The notes: generated by a model from the letters alone, not told the origin. Positions 8,454 to 16,413 are shown, counted from the first letter of the stretch. The stretch is DNA of 16,413 nucleotides from Podochytrium sp. JEL0797 (GCA_027596195.1 JADGJG010000569.1:1-16413); one strand, 5' to 3'. Program-made: numbers and translations.

Positions 8454-9537
8454 TCAAACCGCACTCGGATCCTCGGACACCTCCTCCTCCGGAGAAACAC
8501 ACACAGACGTCACACCGCTATCCTGCCCCGCAATCTGAATCGTTAAATTCGCCACCGGTTCTAACGCCGTCCCTCCAGTAGCTGGTGGGTATGACGGGAG
8601 TGACATGGAATCCGGTCGTCGCGTGCGTTTGCGGAATCCACCGACTGTCACGTCGTTGGGACGCGCTTTGCCGTGTAAGCGGAGGTACAGGCCACCTTTG
8701 GTTGATATTCGTCAATGTCACTGAAACTCTCCTTCGACACGTTCGCAAGTGGAGATACTTACACGCGTTGCAAATGGATTTTCCCGCCGTGTCGCGTCGC
8801 CAAAGAGGTCTGTGTCGAGTGGATAAGAGAGTGAGAAGAATGCCTTCAAGGTATGGTGGAAGGAAACGAAAGTAGGTGCTCACGTTTTCGTGGCACCACA
8901 ATTCGCACACACTATCGACTCTGCGTTCCTCGAATTCGTCCTCCGCGGTGTCGAATGCACCCTCGGCGCTTGCTGTGGATCATTACGATACTCTTGATAC
9001 CGCTGCGCATCTATACCCGCAAGAAACAAAATAGCCAAGGAATCAACACGTGACTTAGAGAATTGGGGAAAAAAATTATTGAGACGCACGATAGCAAGAC
9101 CCGCATAGGAAACGGTTCCCCAATGGGCTTTCTCTCCATTCATGCGAATGATGGATTCCGCAGCGTTCGCAGCGCGGGGGGGCCGATGCCGCAGCAAGGG
9201 GAAGCATGGGCGGGGGGTGACCCCCCTGGTTTGTAATATATGGCGTTGGATCGGGGTGCGAACTTTTGATGACCAATGGAGTGTGTTGATGCCACTGCGA
9301 GGGCGGGTATGGACTCGGTGCGGGTGGGAACGTGTATGGGAAGCTTTCATGCGGTCGAGGAGGTGGCGGGTGATAAGGGTGATATCCGCGTGGCTCAGGA
9401 GATGCGTAATTGATTTGTGAGTCGTGATGGCGGACGGGGGAAGTCGGGGGTTCGGCGCGGGATTCGAGGGAAGCGATTTGGTGCAGGAGGCCTTGGATCG
9501 AGGGGAGTTGTTGTTGGGGTGCGGGTGGGAAGGTCAT
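8454..9537 (-). CDS. GATA-type transcription factor with paired zinc fingers, four exons (GATA gene 3)
   Basis: Exons: 9537-9090, 9010-8884, 8809-8763 and 8695-8454, giving 287 residues. The introns are 9089-9011 (GTGCGT...GTATAG), 8883-8810 (GTGAGC...ACACAG) and 8762-8696 (GTAAGT...CCAAAG). The N terminus is rich in Gln, Pro and His. The N-finger is C123-x2-C126-x18-C145-x2-C148 (HEWRE, CGSC), one residue longer than in its siblings. The C-finger is C184-x2-C187-x17-C205-x2-C208 (TPLWRRDTAGKS, CNACGLYLRLHG). It is followed by a weaker basic tail (FRKRTRR). Two introns fall inside the C-finger, one before PLWRR and one splitting the last cysteine codon, leaving a 47-base exon. All junctions keep the frame and restore the family sequence. 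The C terminus is acidic (SPEEEVSED), possibly for transactivation. Confidence 0.85.
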
Positions 9538-9940
9538 CTGGCCAATCTTACTGATTGAAGTGTGATTGGAGGTGAGATTTTTGAGGCCAGGGGGGGCTTT
9601 TTGAGGTGATTGCCACTGATGGGAGGGATCGGGAAAAATTCTTTGGGCGATCGCAGTGTTGTGCTTGAATGAAATTTTGGGAAGTGAGATTGCAATGAGT
9701 TTGGTATGAATTTCACAGCACTGGGGTGTGTGCCTGACGCGGTCGATCAAGAAGCACAGGCCATCACGAATGGAGATGAGTGATTCGAAGCGGGAGATGC
9801 CCGGGCATCACGGAGGAGATCCGGAAAAAAGACTCACGACACGCGCCGACAATTGATTTGAGCAAAACCAGAACTCTCTTCATTAAAAAATAATACAAAT
9901 TGATATAGAAAGAAGAAAATCCGACCGTGTAAAATAAACT
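9538..9940. other. Spacer between GATA genes 3 and 4
   Basis: No gene is recognised. The part next to 9537 is the 5' flank of GATA gene 3; the minus-strand frame stays open upstream to 9750 but contains no further ATG I trust. The A/T-rich part at 9880-9940 is probably the 3' end of GATA gene 4. Confidence 0.5.
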
Positions 9941-10662
9941 CTAAATGCCACCCCGCTTCGCCGAATACCCCAACCCATTGAATCCCATGGGCCGTGTTCT
10001 TCGATGCATCCGGAAAAACATTCCACAGGCGTTGCAGATCCTGTTTCCCGCCGTATCGCGACGCCACATGGGTGTGGTGGTTGTTGCGCAGTTATAACAG
10101 GAGACGCCTTGTGCGTTAGATTGTTTTGCGGGTCGTTTTTTGAGGAGATGGTGTGGTGGGGGTGTTGATGCAGTGACTGGGGTGCGGGAGGGGAGTAAGA
10201 AGACGCGGGATGAGTGCATGGTGTTGGAGCCGGGGGGGATGTGCGTGGCCGAGTCTGGGCTTAATGAAAAGTACGGGTTTTCGCACTGTTTAAAAGGTTG
10301 CAAGCATCCTGCAGATTGATGAATCAGAACATTGATGATAGAATGACCCAAAGGCACTCAAAGAGTCACTCACCACAATCAAAGCAGAGCCTCTCATTGT
10401 ACAGTCCGCGTGTCCAGTTACTGCAAGCACTTGTCCCACATCTCGTGCAAGAAGCAATCTGCGAAACAGCGCCATAATATCTGTCGGATCTCTCCACCAG
10501 ATCGGCTTGGCTCTGTCCTCGTGCCGCTGCGGACACCATGAGTGGAGCAAGAACAGGGGAGTGCGCGTTCCAGTGGGACGAGTGGAGCATTTGGTGAAGC
10601 GGCGGTAATACCGGGTGTGTATATTCGGCACGGTGTGTCACAAGGGGTGGGAGTTGAATCAT
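9941..10662 (-). CDS. GATA-type transcription factor with paired zinc fingers, shortest (GATA gene 4)
   Basis: Two exons: 10662-10374 and 10308-9941, giving 218 residues. The intron is 10373-10309 (GTGAGT...CTGCAG, with a CTGATTC branch). A second in-frame acceptor (GCCCAG) would shorten exon 2. The N-finger is C72-x2-C75-x17-C93-x2-C96 (SNWTRG, CFDC). The C-finger is C167-x2-C170-x17-C188-x2-C191 (TTTTPMWRRDTAG, CNACGMFFRMH). The tail after it is only 27 residues (ending YSAKRGGI) and lacks the strong Arg/Lys run of GATA gene 1, so DNA affinity may be lower. I chose the ATG at 10662 because MIQLPPL matches the IRLPPL near the start of GATA gene 2. The ATG at 10761 would add 33 residues. A GTGAGT at 10866 and an ACACAG at 10671-10666, three bases from the ATG, would fit a 5'-leader intron. 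It is transcribed away from the plus-strand membrane array. Confidence 0.83.
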
Positions 10663-11323
10663 TATCTGTGTTTTTTGGTGTTCGAAATGAGATTTTCTGT
10701 CACCCCTGGCACGTGGTGTTGCATCTTTCGTGAGATCAGCGGGGAGATCTGGGCTGGCCATCTCCAAACAGATCTCCAAATCGTGAGATACCGTGTCGAT
10801 ATCGCAAAACGTCTTACAAATCGATTGCAAAACAACCACATTACAGTTCACATTGCAGCTACTCACGTTGCAGCGCGTAGAAAAGGCGTAAGAAAAAAGA
10901 GGAATTTAGAGACATTTCGCTTCGATTCCGTTTGGTCTGGAGACTGGGTGCAGCGCGAGACGCGGAATGATGAGAAATTAGAAGAAATGTGCGTATTCAA
11001 TTTTGCTATCGTTGCGCAGTTCGTTCCGACTCTCTCACGCTTCCGATTCAGTCTCTGCATCGACCTTCGAGATTGGTGGCCAAGACTACGCATCTGAGTC
11101 GCTGTCGCTTTAAGATCCACCTCGTGCTCAGTTCCATTAAAGAGTGAACCGGTTTGGAAGGGTGATTGTTGACAGAGCGCGTGGCCTGGCGGCCAACGCC
11201 GGATTGGCTTTTCCTCTTTCGAGTTCGAAACGTGTATGTAAAACCTTCAACTTTTTATTTGAAAAATGGCGAGAAAACCGCGCAACGATTGTTGCAGCTC
11301 AAAGATTTACAAAAAAGAACGAG
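10663..11323. promoter_or_regulatory. Divergent intergenic region between the GATA array and the plus-strand membrane array
   Basis: About 660 bases separate two outward-facing arrays, so promoters for both must lie here. No convincing coding region is present. Bases 11146-11170 (CCGGTTTGGAAGGG) resemble 14843-14866 upstream of the third membrane copy. From 11210 on, the sequence is almost identical to 12871 on. The conserved element GCAGCTCAAAGATTTAC starts at 11294. Confidence 0.6.
11294..11316 (+). promoter_or_regulatory. Conserved leader element before family-2 copy A
   Basis: GCAGCTCAAAGATTTAC followed by A-rich sequence begins 30 bases before the ATG. The same element occurs at 12955, 14965 and 15969, starting 30-39 bases before the start codon of every copy, including the dead ones. 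It is probably a core promoter or 5'-leader element. Confidence 0.6.
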
Positions 11324-12478
11324 ATGGACCTTCTGAAACAATCAGTCAGCAACAGCACATCGACCCTACTCGGTTCCTTTGGGATCACATATAGCCAATC
11401 GTTTTATGTCAACATCATCAGCGGACTCGTTCTCGAATCTTGCATTTCAGGGGTCATTGGAATTGTCATGAAACTCAGATATCGACAGAAAGAGGCACCC
11501 AATTTTTACAAGGTTGCGTGGATATTGCTCTTGACGAATGTGTCTGCAGGCAAGTGTATATTGTCACCATTGTTATCCACGATACGCCGAGACCAATACT
11601 AAAATTTCAAAGTACAGGCCTGTGTGCCATTTTGAACACCATACCAAACACGGTAGAGAATTGTATCATAATTGACTTCACGGACAATGTTTCCAGTCAC
11701 GTTATGTATATCACGTTCGGTAACGCGTTCTTTCATTTTTCCAAAACCTTGCTCCAACTCATAAAATGTATGAAGACATGGTCGTCCTTTACAAAAGTTA
11801 CATCATTTCAAGCAAGAACTTATGGGTGATGCGACTCGCAATCCTCATCCTTCTCAATCGATTCGTTTGGGGAGTTCTCGACTGTTGGCAAACGTATTAC
11901 GTATGGGATCAAGGATCCTGCAACTACATGCAAAACCCAACGACGGGCATTGGATACAATGTGGGCGACATTCTGAGTGACGTGTTTGCGACACTCACGG
12001 CACTAGTGCTTACGTTAAAGCGGTTCAGTATCACGTCTCCGTATATCCAGGTCATGATTATTCGAAACGGCAAGTGCAAAAACAATGAACCTCACCCACC
12101 CCCCGCCTCTTTCCAATTGTTTTAACTCAATATTCCTCACAATTAGCGACGCGCTCTGTGTCTGTAATTCTCGCGAGCTCCATCCTCATTTACGTCATCC
12201 ACAACGTCACTGACACATTTTGGAACTATGCCGCATGTTATGCTCAGTATTACGTGCTGATCAAGTGCACGAACCTCGAAATCTTGTTAGAAGCCAATCA
12301 GCCGATCAAAGAGGATTCGCAAACAGGGAAAAGTTCCTCTAGTAGAAGGGCAGCCGCTTTTACAGAGAGAGATTCCCCTATTAGAAGAAGGGCGTCCACT
12401 TTTGCAGAGAGGAAATCAATTATTTCAGACAGGAAATCCATTTTTAAAGACTTGAAATCCATCAGAACGTCAATTTAA
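11324..12478 (+). CDS. Seven-helix GPCR-like membrane protein, family 2, copy A
   Basis: Four exons: 11324-11549, 11618-11719, 11776-12069 and 12147-12478 (226+102+294+332), giving 317 residues. All introns are phase 1. Intron 1 (GCAAGT...TACAG, TACTAAA branch) and intron 3 (GCAAGT...ATTAG) fit only as GC-AG introns; intron 2 is GTAACG...GAAG. Predicted helices are at residues 27-49, 62-83, 100-120, 126-146, 173-190, 210-227 and 231-247. There is a short N terminus with an NSTS sequon and a long loop between helices 4 and 5. C91 (just before helix 3) and C158 (in that loop) are placed like the conserved disulphide of GPCRs. The tail (residues 260-317) is rich in Ser, Arg and Lys with repeated RKS units. 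The loops inferred to be cytosolic are basic. I do not recognise the family. Receptor function is an inference from topology. Confidence 0.85.
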
Positions 12479-12504
12479 ACTTTTTACTTCTTCTACTTCC
12501 TCGT

Positions 12505-12871
12505 TGAGTTGCTTTGGATCCGGGCAAATTCGGAGAGGCTCAAGAGAATCGGATTGCTTCACTTATTCTCTCATCTGGTTTAATTATTTATATAAATGGC
12601 ACTTGTCGAAGCACTTGCGCAATGGTGCTTGGAGTTGTCATTATTTTTTCAAATATGGAGCGATATCATATCGATGTGTTTTTCTTTGAACTGTACCGAA
12701 AATAAGGCTGTCGGATCGTATTTTTACGCCTGCAGAGGGTCGACGTGAAAAGTCGATGTCTGGAGACAATTTAGAACTACTCCAATGAAACCGTGGAGAG
12801 CAGCACCAAGGCGACCCCCGGATTCTTGGATCGCCTCTTCATTCCTCATTGAAGCGGAACTTTGTGTTCGT
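12505..12871 (+). repeat. Intergenic repeat downstream of copy A
   Basis: This matches 14151-14507 downstream of copy B over its whole length. Shared stretches include TTTAATTATTTATATAAATGG, ATCATATCGATGTGTTTTTC, CGATGTCTGGAGACAATTTA and TTGGATCGCCTCTTCATTCC. Open frames in one copy are interrupted in the other, so it is non-coding. It ends where near-identity with copy A's upstream region begins (TTTCCTCTTTCGAG). Confidence 0.8.
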
Positions 12872-12954
12872 TTCCTCTTTCGAGTTCGAAACGTGTATGT
12901 AAAACCTTCAACTTTTTATTTGAAAAATGGCGAGAAAACCGGGCAACGATTGTT

Positions 12955-12977
12955 GCAGCTCAAAGATTTACAAAAAA
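12955..12977 (+). promoter_or_regulatory. Conserved leader element before family-2 copy B
   Basis: Identical to the element at 11294, again starting 30 bases before the ATG. Confidence 0.6.
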
Positions 12978-12984
12978 GAACGAG

Positions 12985-14115
12985 ATGGACCTTCTGAAAC
13001 AATCAGTCAGCAACAGCACATCGACCCTACTCGGTTCCTTTGGGATCACATATAGCCAATCGTTTTATGTCAACATCATCAGCGGACTCGTTCTCGAATC
13101 TTGCATTTCAGGGGTCATTGGAATTGTCATGAAACTCAGATATCGACAGAAAGAGGCACCCAATTTTTACAAGGTTGCGTGGATATTGCTCTTGACGAAT
13201 GTGTCTGCAGGCAAGTGTGTATTGTCACCATTGTTATCCACGATACGCAGAGACCAATACTAAAATTTTAAAAGTACAGGCCTGTGTGCGATTTTGAACA
13301 CCATACCGAACACGGCACAGAATTGTGTCATAATTGACTTCACGGACAATGTTTCCAGTCACGTTATGTATATCACGTTCGGTAACGCGTCTTTTTAATT
13401 TGTCCAAAAACCATCTGCCACTCACATGCACATCCAAAAATATCAAGATATGGTCGTCCTTTACAAAAGCTACATCATTTCAGACAAGAACGTATGGGTG
13501 ATGCGACTCGCAATCCTCATTGCTCTCAATCGATTCGTGTGGGGAGTTCTCGACTGTTGGCAAACGTACTACGTATGGGATCAAGGTTCGTGCTACTATA
13601 TGCAGAATCCAACGACCGGCATTGGGTACAGTGTGGGAGACATTCTGAGTGACGTGTTTGCGACGCTCACGGCGATCGTGATTACGTTCAAACGCTTCAG
13701 TTTGGCATCTCCATATATCCAGATCATGATTGTTCGAAATGGCAAGTACAAAAATTGAACCACCCCACAATATTAAACTCAAGATTCCCCACAACCAGTC
13801 ACGCGCTCCGTGTCTGTAATTATCGCAAGCTCCACCCTCATTTACGTCATCCATAACGTCACAGACACGTTTTGGAACTATGCCGCATGCTATGCTCAAT
13901 ACTACGTATTGATCAAGTGCACGAACCTCGAAATCTTGTTGGAAGCCAATCAACCGTTCAATGAGAATTCGCAAACAGGGAGCCGGAACGATTCTACTAG
14001 TAGAGGAAAAGAGTCCTCTAATAGAAGGAAGATATCCACTTTTTTAGAGAGGAAATCGACGTTTAAAGAGAGGCAATTCATTTTTAGAGACGTAAATTCC
14101 ATCGGAACGTCATAA
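12985..14115 (+). CDS. Seven-helix GPCR-like membrane protein, family 2, copy B
   Basis: Four exons: 12985-13210, 13280-13381, 13448-13741 and 13799-14115 (226+102+294+317), giving 312 residues. The splice layout is the same as copy A: GC donors at 13211 and 13742, a GT donor at 13382 and all phase 1. Exon 1 is identical to copy A base for base. Exons 2-4 differ progressively, and the tail is rearranged (residues ~260-312, with STSRGKESSNRRK and further Lys/Arg-Ser repeats). The helix pattern and the two extracellular cysteines (QNC before helix 3, GSC in the helix 4-5 loop) are kept. Intact codons across all exons argue that both copies are functional. It lies 1661 bases downstream of copy A in tandem. 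The function is unknown, with receptor-like topology only. Confidence 0.85.
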
Positions 14116-14150
14116 ATGCTTCTTTCTTCGTCTTCTGTCTCTTTTTCACG

Positions 14151-14507
14151 AGTTGCTCTGGATCTGGACAAATGCGGAGAGGCTCAAGAGAATTAAATTG
14201 CTTCACTTATTCTCTCAACTGATTTAATTATTTATATAAATGGCTCTTGTAGAATCACTTGTGCAATCGTGTTTGGAGTTGTCATTTTTTTTTCAAAGTG
14301 GGAGCGACATCATATCGATGTGTTTTTCTTTGAACAGTTCCGCAAATTAATCGTATTTTTATGCCTGCAGAGGGGTCGACGCAAAAAGTCGATGTCTGGA
14401 GACAATTTAGAACTACTCCAATGAAACCGTTGAGAGCAGCACCAAGGCGACACCCAGAGTCTTGGATCGCCTCTTCATTCCTCATCGAAGCGGAACTTTG
14501 TGTTCGT
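14151..14507 (+). repeat. Intergenic repeat downstream of copy B
   Basis: This is the second copy of 12505-12871, with small indels. Both contain a short conserved inverted repeat GGCGA...TCGCC (14447-14471 here). No coding potential is shared between the copies. Confidence 0.8.
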
Positions 14508-14998
14508 ACTTTCGCTGACAAGCTGACGGACGCAAGTAGTGTATTCTCGTATTCATTATCATCAGGGCTACGATTCGAAACATGTGAATACTGACAACGA
14601 CCAACGACTCTTCTATCATTTCAACGGCACTCCTCTGTAATTTCGCCTCTAAGAAAGATGAATGTGTGGACAGAATCCGCTCCAATGAGAATCGGAAAAT
14701 CCACTTTCCTCCTCTTCAACTCACCGAAACGGAAATTTATGGCTCCGGGTTGGATGTGTGTGAGAGTGCAAGTCATGCCTCCAGTATGGTACCAAGACGA
14801 CGAATCCAAGTCGCTACCGCTTGTATTTCGATCCAGAAGACTGAGCCGGATTGGAAGGGCGGTTGTCGCCAAAGCGTTGGGTTTGTTGCGCAGTGGTTCT
14901 GAAGGGTTTTAACTTTTGATATGAAAAAAGGCTCCATATAAGGGCTCTTCGCGTGTCGATCGTCGCAGCTCAAAGATTTACAAAAATAATAACGTGAA
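14508..14998. promoter_or_regulatory. Intergenic region upstream of copy C
   Basis: No gene is seen. Bases 14843-14866 (CCGGATTGGAAGGG) resemble 11146-11170 upstream of copy A. CCATATAAGG at 14934-14943 fits both a TATA-type box and a CC(A/T)6GG MADS-type site, 56 bases before the ATG. The conserved leader element follows at 14965. TTCGAAACATGTG near 14570 echoes TTCGAAACGTGTATG of copies A and B, suggesting rearranged promoter fragments. Confidence 0.5.
14965..14986 (+). promoter_or_regulatory. Conserved leader element before family-2 copy C
   Basis: GCAGCTCAAAGATTTAC begins 34 bases before the ATG of the pseudogene. Confidence 0.6.
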
Positions 14999-15850
14999 AT
15001 GGAGCTTGCACCAAGACAATCCACCAGCAGTAACGCATCTGACATACAAGCTTCTTTGGGGATCACGAGTAGCCAACAGTCTATTGTCAACATCATCAGC
15101 GGCCTCGTTCTCGAATCTTGCGTTCAAGGAGTCATTGGAATTGTCATGAAACTCAGATATCGAAAGACGGAAGCGCCCAATTTTTACAAGGTTGCGTGGC
15201 TGCTGCTCTTGACGAACGTGTCTGCAGGCATGTGTATATTGTCACCATTTATATCCGCGATGCGCGGGGATTCAATTAAAAATTCAAAAATACAGGTGTG
15301 TGTACTATTTTGAACAGCATTACGAACACGTCAGAGAATTGTGTCATCAGCGACTACATCGTCAATTTTTCCAGTCACGTCATGTTTACCAGTTTTGGTA
15401 ACGCGTCCTTTTTTTTCCAAGCCATGATGCAACTCACACACTATATTATCAAGATATGCTCGTCCTTTACAAAAGCTACATTATTTCAGACAAGAACGTA
15501 TGGGTGATGTGACTGGCAATCCTCATCGCTCTCAATCGATTTGTGTGGGCAGCTCTCGACTGTTGGCAAACGTATGGCGTATGGGATCAAGGTTCCTGCA
15601 ACTATATGCAAAACCCAACAACAGGCATTGGATACAATGTGGGCGACATTCTGAGTGACGTGTTTGCAACGCTCACAGCACTCGTGATTACTTCTAAACG
15701 CTTCAGTTTCGCGTCTCGATACATCCAAGTCATGATTATTCGAAATGGCAAGCGCAAAAAAATGAGCCTCCCCACCCCTCGCCCACTGCATAAATCTCGA
15801 ATCTTGCTGGAAGCCGATCAGCCGACAAAAGAGATTCGCAGACATGGAGG
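14999..15850 (+). pseudogene. Family-2 membrane protein pseudogene, copy C
   Basis: Exons 14999-15227, 15296-15397 and 15454-15747 align with copies A and B and keep the frame across both introns. Their donors are GCATGT at 15228 and GTAACG at 15398. Exon 3 has a TGA at 15510-15512 where A and B have CGA (V-M-R-L becomes V-M-stop), consistent with CpG decay. After exon 3 the GCAAGC donor is kept. The rest of intron 3 and the exon-4 part coding for helices 6 and 7 are deleted, and the sequence resumes near 15790 with the LEILLEA part of the tail. So it has two independent lesions. A truncated product covering three helices could at most be made. Confidence 0.85.
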
Positions 15851-15968
15851 GATTCTTTTAATTGAGGACGGCTTTCTTGTGCTTCATTTTCTTCACGTAT
15901 TTCGATACAGAAGATTGAGTCGGTTAGAAGTGTGAGGAATGTAAAAGATTGTGCGAGAAGTTTACGTC

Positions 15969-15990
15969 GCAGCTTGAAGATTTACAAAAA
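15969..15990 (+). promoter_or_regulatory. Conserved leader element before family-2 copy D
   Basis: GCAGCTTGAAGATTTAC, with two changes from the other copies, begins 39 bases before the ATG of the fragment. Confidence 0.55.
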
Positions 15991-16007
15991 AAAATAAATA
16001 AAGAGAC

Positions 16008-16260
16008 ATGGAGCTTTCGTCAAGACAATCTGTCAGCAGCAACACATCTGGCGTTCAAGGTTCTTTGGGGATCACGAGTAGCCAATTGTCTATTGTCATA
16101 TTATTAGCAGTCTCCTTCTCGAAGCTTGCGTTCAAGGAATCTTTGGAATTGTCATGAAACTCAGATATCGAAAGAAGGAAGCGCCCAACTTTTACAAGGT
16201 TGCGTGGCTGCTGCTCTTCACGAACGCGTCTGCAGGCATCTATATCTTGTTGCCAAAGTT
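16008..16260 (+). pseudogene. Family-2 exon-1 fragment, copy D
   Basis: The start codon and first ~30 codons match copy C. A one-base deletion near 16099-16110 then shifts the frame, with a TGA at 16155-16157 after 49 codons. The original frame can be followed afterwards (RYRKKEAPNFYKVAW). The intron-1 donor region has changed to GGCATC. From about 16260 no exon-2 sequence is found. This is a dead fragment, unless the missing exons lie beyond the window. Confidence 0.8.
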
Positions 16261-16413
16261 TCCACGATTTCATCCGAACCAACACTTGACATTATAGGCC
16301 TACTGTATTTTTTAAAGAAGAAGCGCGTTTCGGAATTGTCAGATATGCAAATCTTTGAGAAAAAAAGAGATGACTCATCTTCCGTTGGCGTTGGCATAGT
16401 TTTCTACTTTGTG
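16261..16413. other. End of window, nothing recognised
   Basis: A/T-rich sequence with no match that I can see to exon 2 of family 2, and no supported gene. Confidence 0.4.

Noticed and set aside
10863..11120. Minus-strand open frame as an upstream exon of GATA gene 4
   Set aside because: No family motif and no good ATG. The GTGAGT at its end could at most mark a 5'-leader intron, which I mention only as a possibility.
11144..11323. 60-residue N-terminal extension of copy A
   Set aside because: It has no ATG, its upstream third is absent in copy B, and the ATG at 11324 is shared by all copies.
11552..11617. GT donor (AAGTGT) for intron 1 of copy A
   Set aside because: It gives phase 2 and an early stop after joining to the only acceptor, whereas the GC donor keeps the frame in all copies.
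12504..12705. Two small plus-strand open frames after copy A
   Set aside because: The duplicate at 14151-14507 interrupts them (TAA after GAG AAT), so there is no conserved protein.
14860..14930. Possible tRNA-like sequence (GCGCAGTGGTTCTGAAGG)
   Set aside because: It resembles an A box only. I cannot find acceptor and T-arm pairing.
1..16413. CRISPR array, prophage or insertion sequence
   Set aside because: No regularly spaced repeats, transposase or phage genes are seen. Repeats here are gene duplications in intron-bearing eukaryotic DNA.

Overview
This looks like nuclear DNA from a fungus, most likely an early-diverging, chytrid-like one. The evidence is protein-coding genes split by short introns (48-186 bp) with CTRAY/TACTAA-like branch sites, and GATA zinc fingers of the fungal C-x2-C-x17-C-x2-C type. 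The lineage is an inference; I see no bacterial operon, tRNA, rRNA, CRISPR or transposase. All gene models below are my own splicing of the raw sequence, checked only by reading frame, splice consensus and agreement between paralogues.

The window holds three tandem paralogue arrays. (1) Positions 1-5550, minus strand: a block of three related multi-pass membrane protein genes has been duplicated. The right-hand block (2419-5244) has a seven-helix gene (268 aa), a short gene (161 aa) and another seven-helix gene (276 aa). In the left-hand block (1-2260) the first gene is intact as far as the window edge. The second has an in-frame internal deletion. The third is reduced to a piece of its last exon joined to its promoter. 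(2) Positions 5625-10662, minus strand: four consecutive GATA-type transcription factor genes. Each encodes a divergent N-terminal finger followed by a canonical C-terminal GATA finger. (3) Positions 11324-16413, plus strand: four tandem copies of a second seven-helix family with GPCR-like topology and a Ser/Lys/Arg-rich tail. Two copies are intact (317 and 312 aa), one is a pseudogene and one is a dead exon-1 fragment. Introns 1 and 3 of this family are best explained as GC-AG introns.

No experiment in the sequence links the arrays. The layout is an array of presumed DNA-binding regulators between two arrays of membrane proteins of receptor-like shape, all expanding and decaying by tandem duplication. 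It resembles a fast-evolving sensory or recognition locus, but that role is inference. Neither membrane family is one I can name with confidence.
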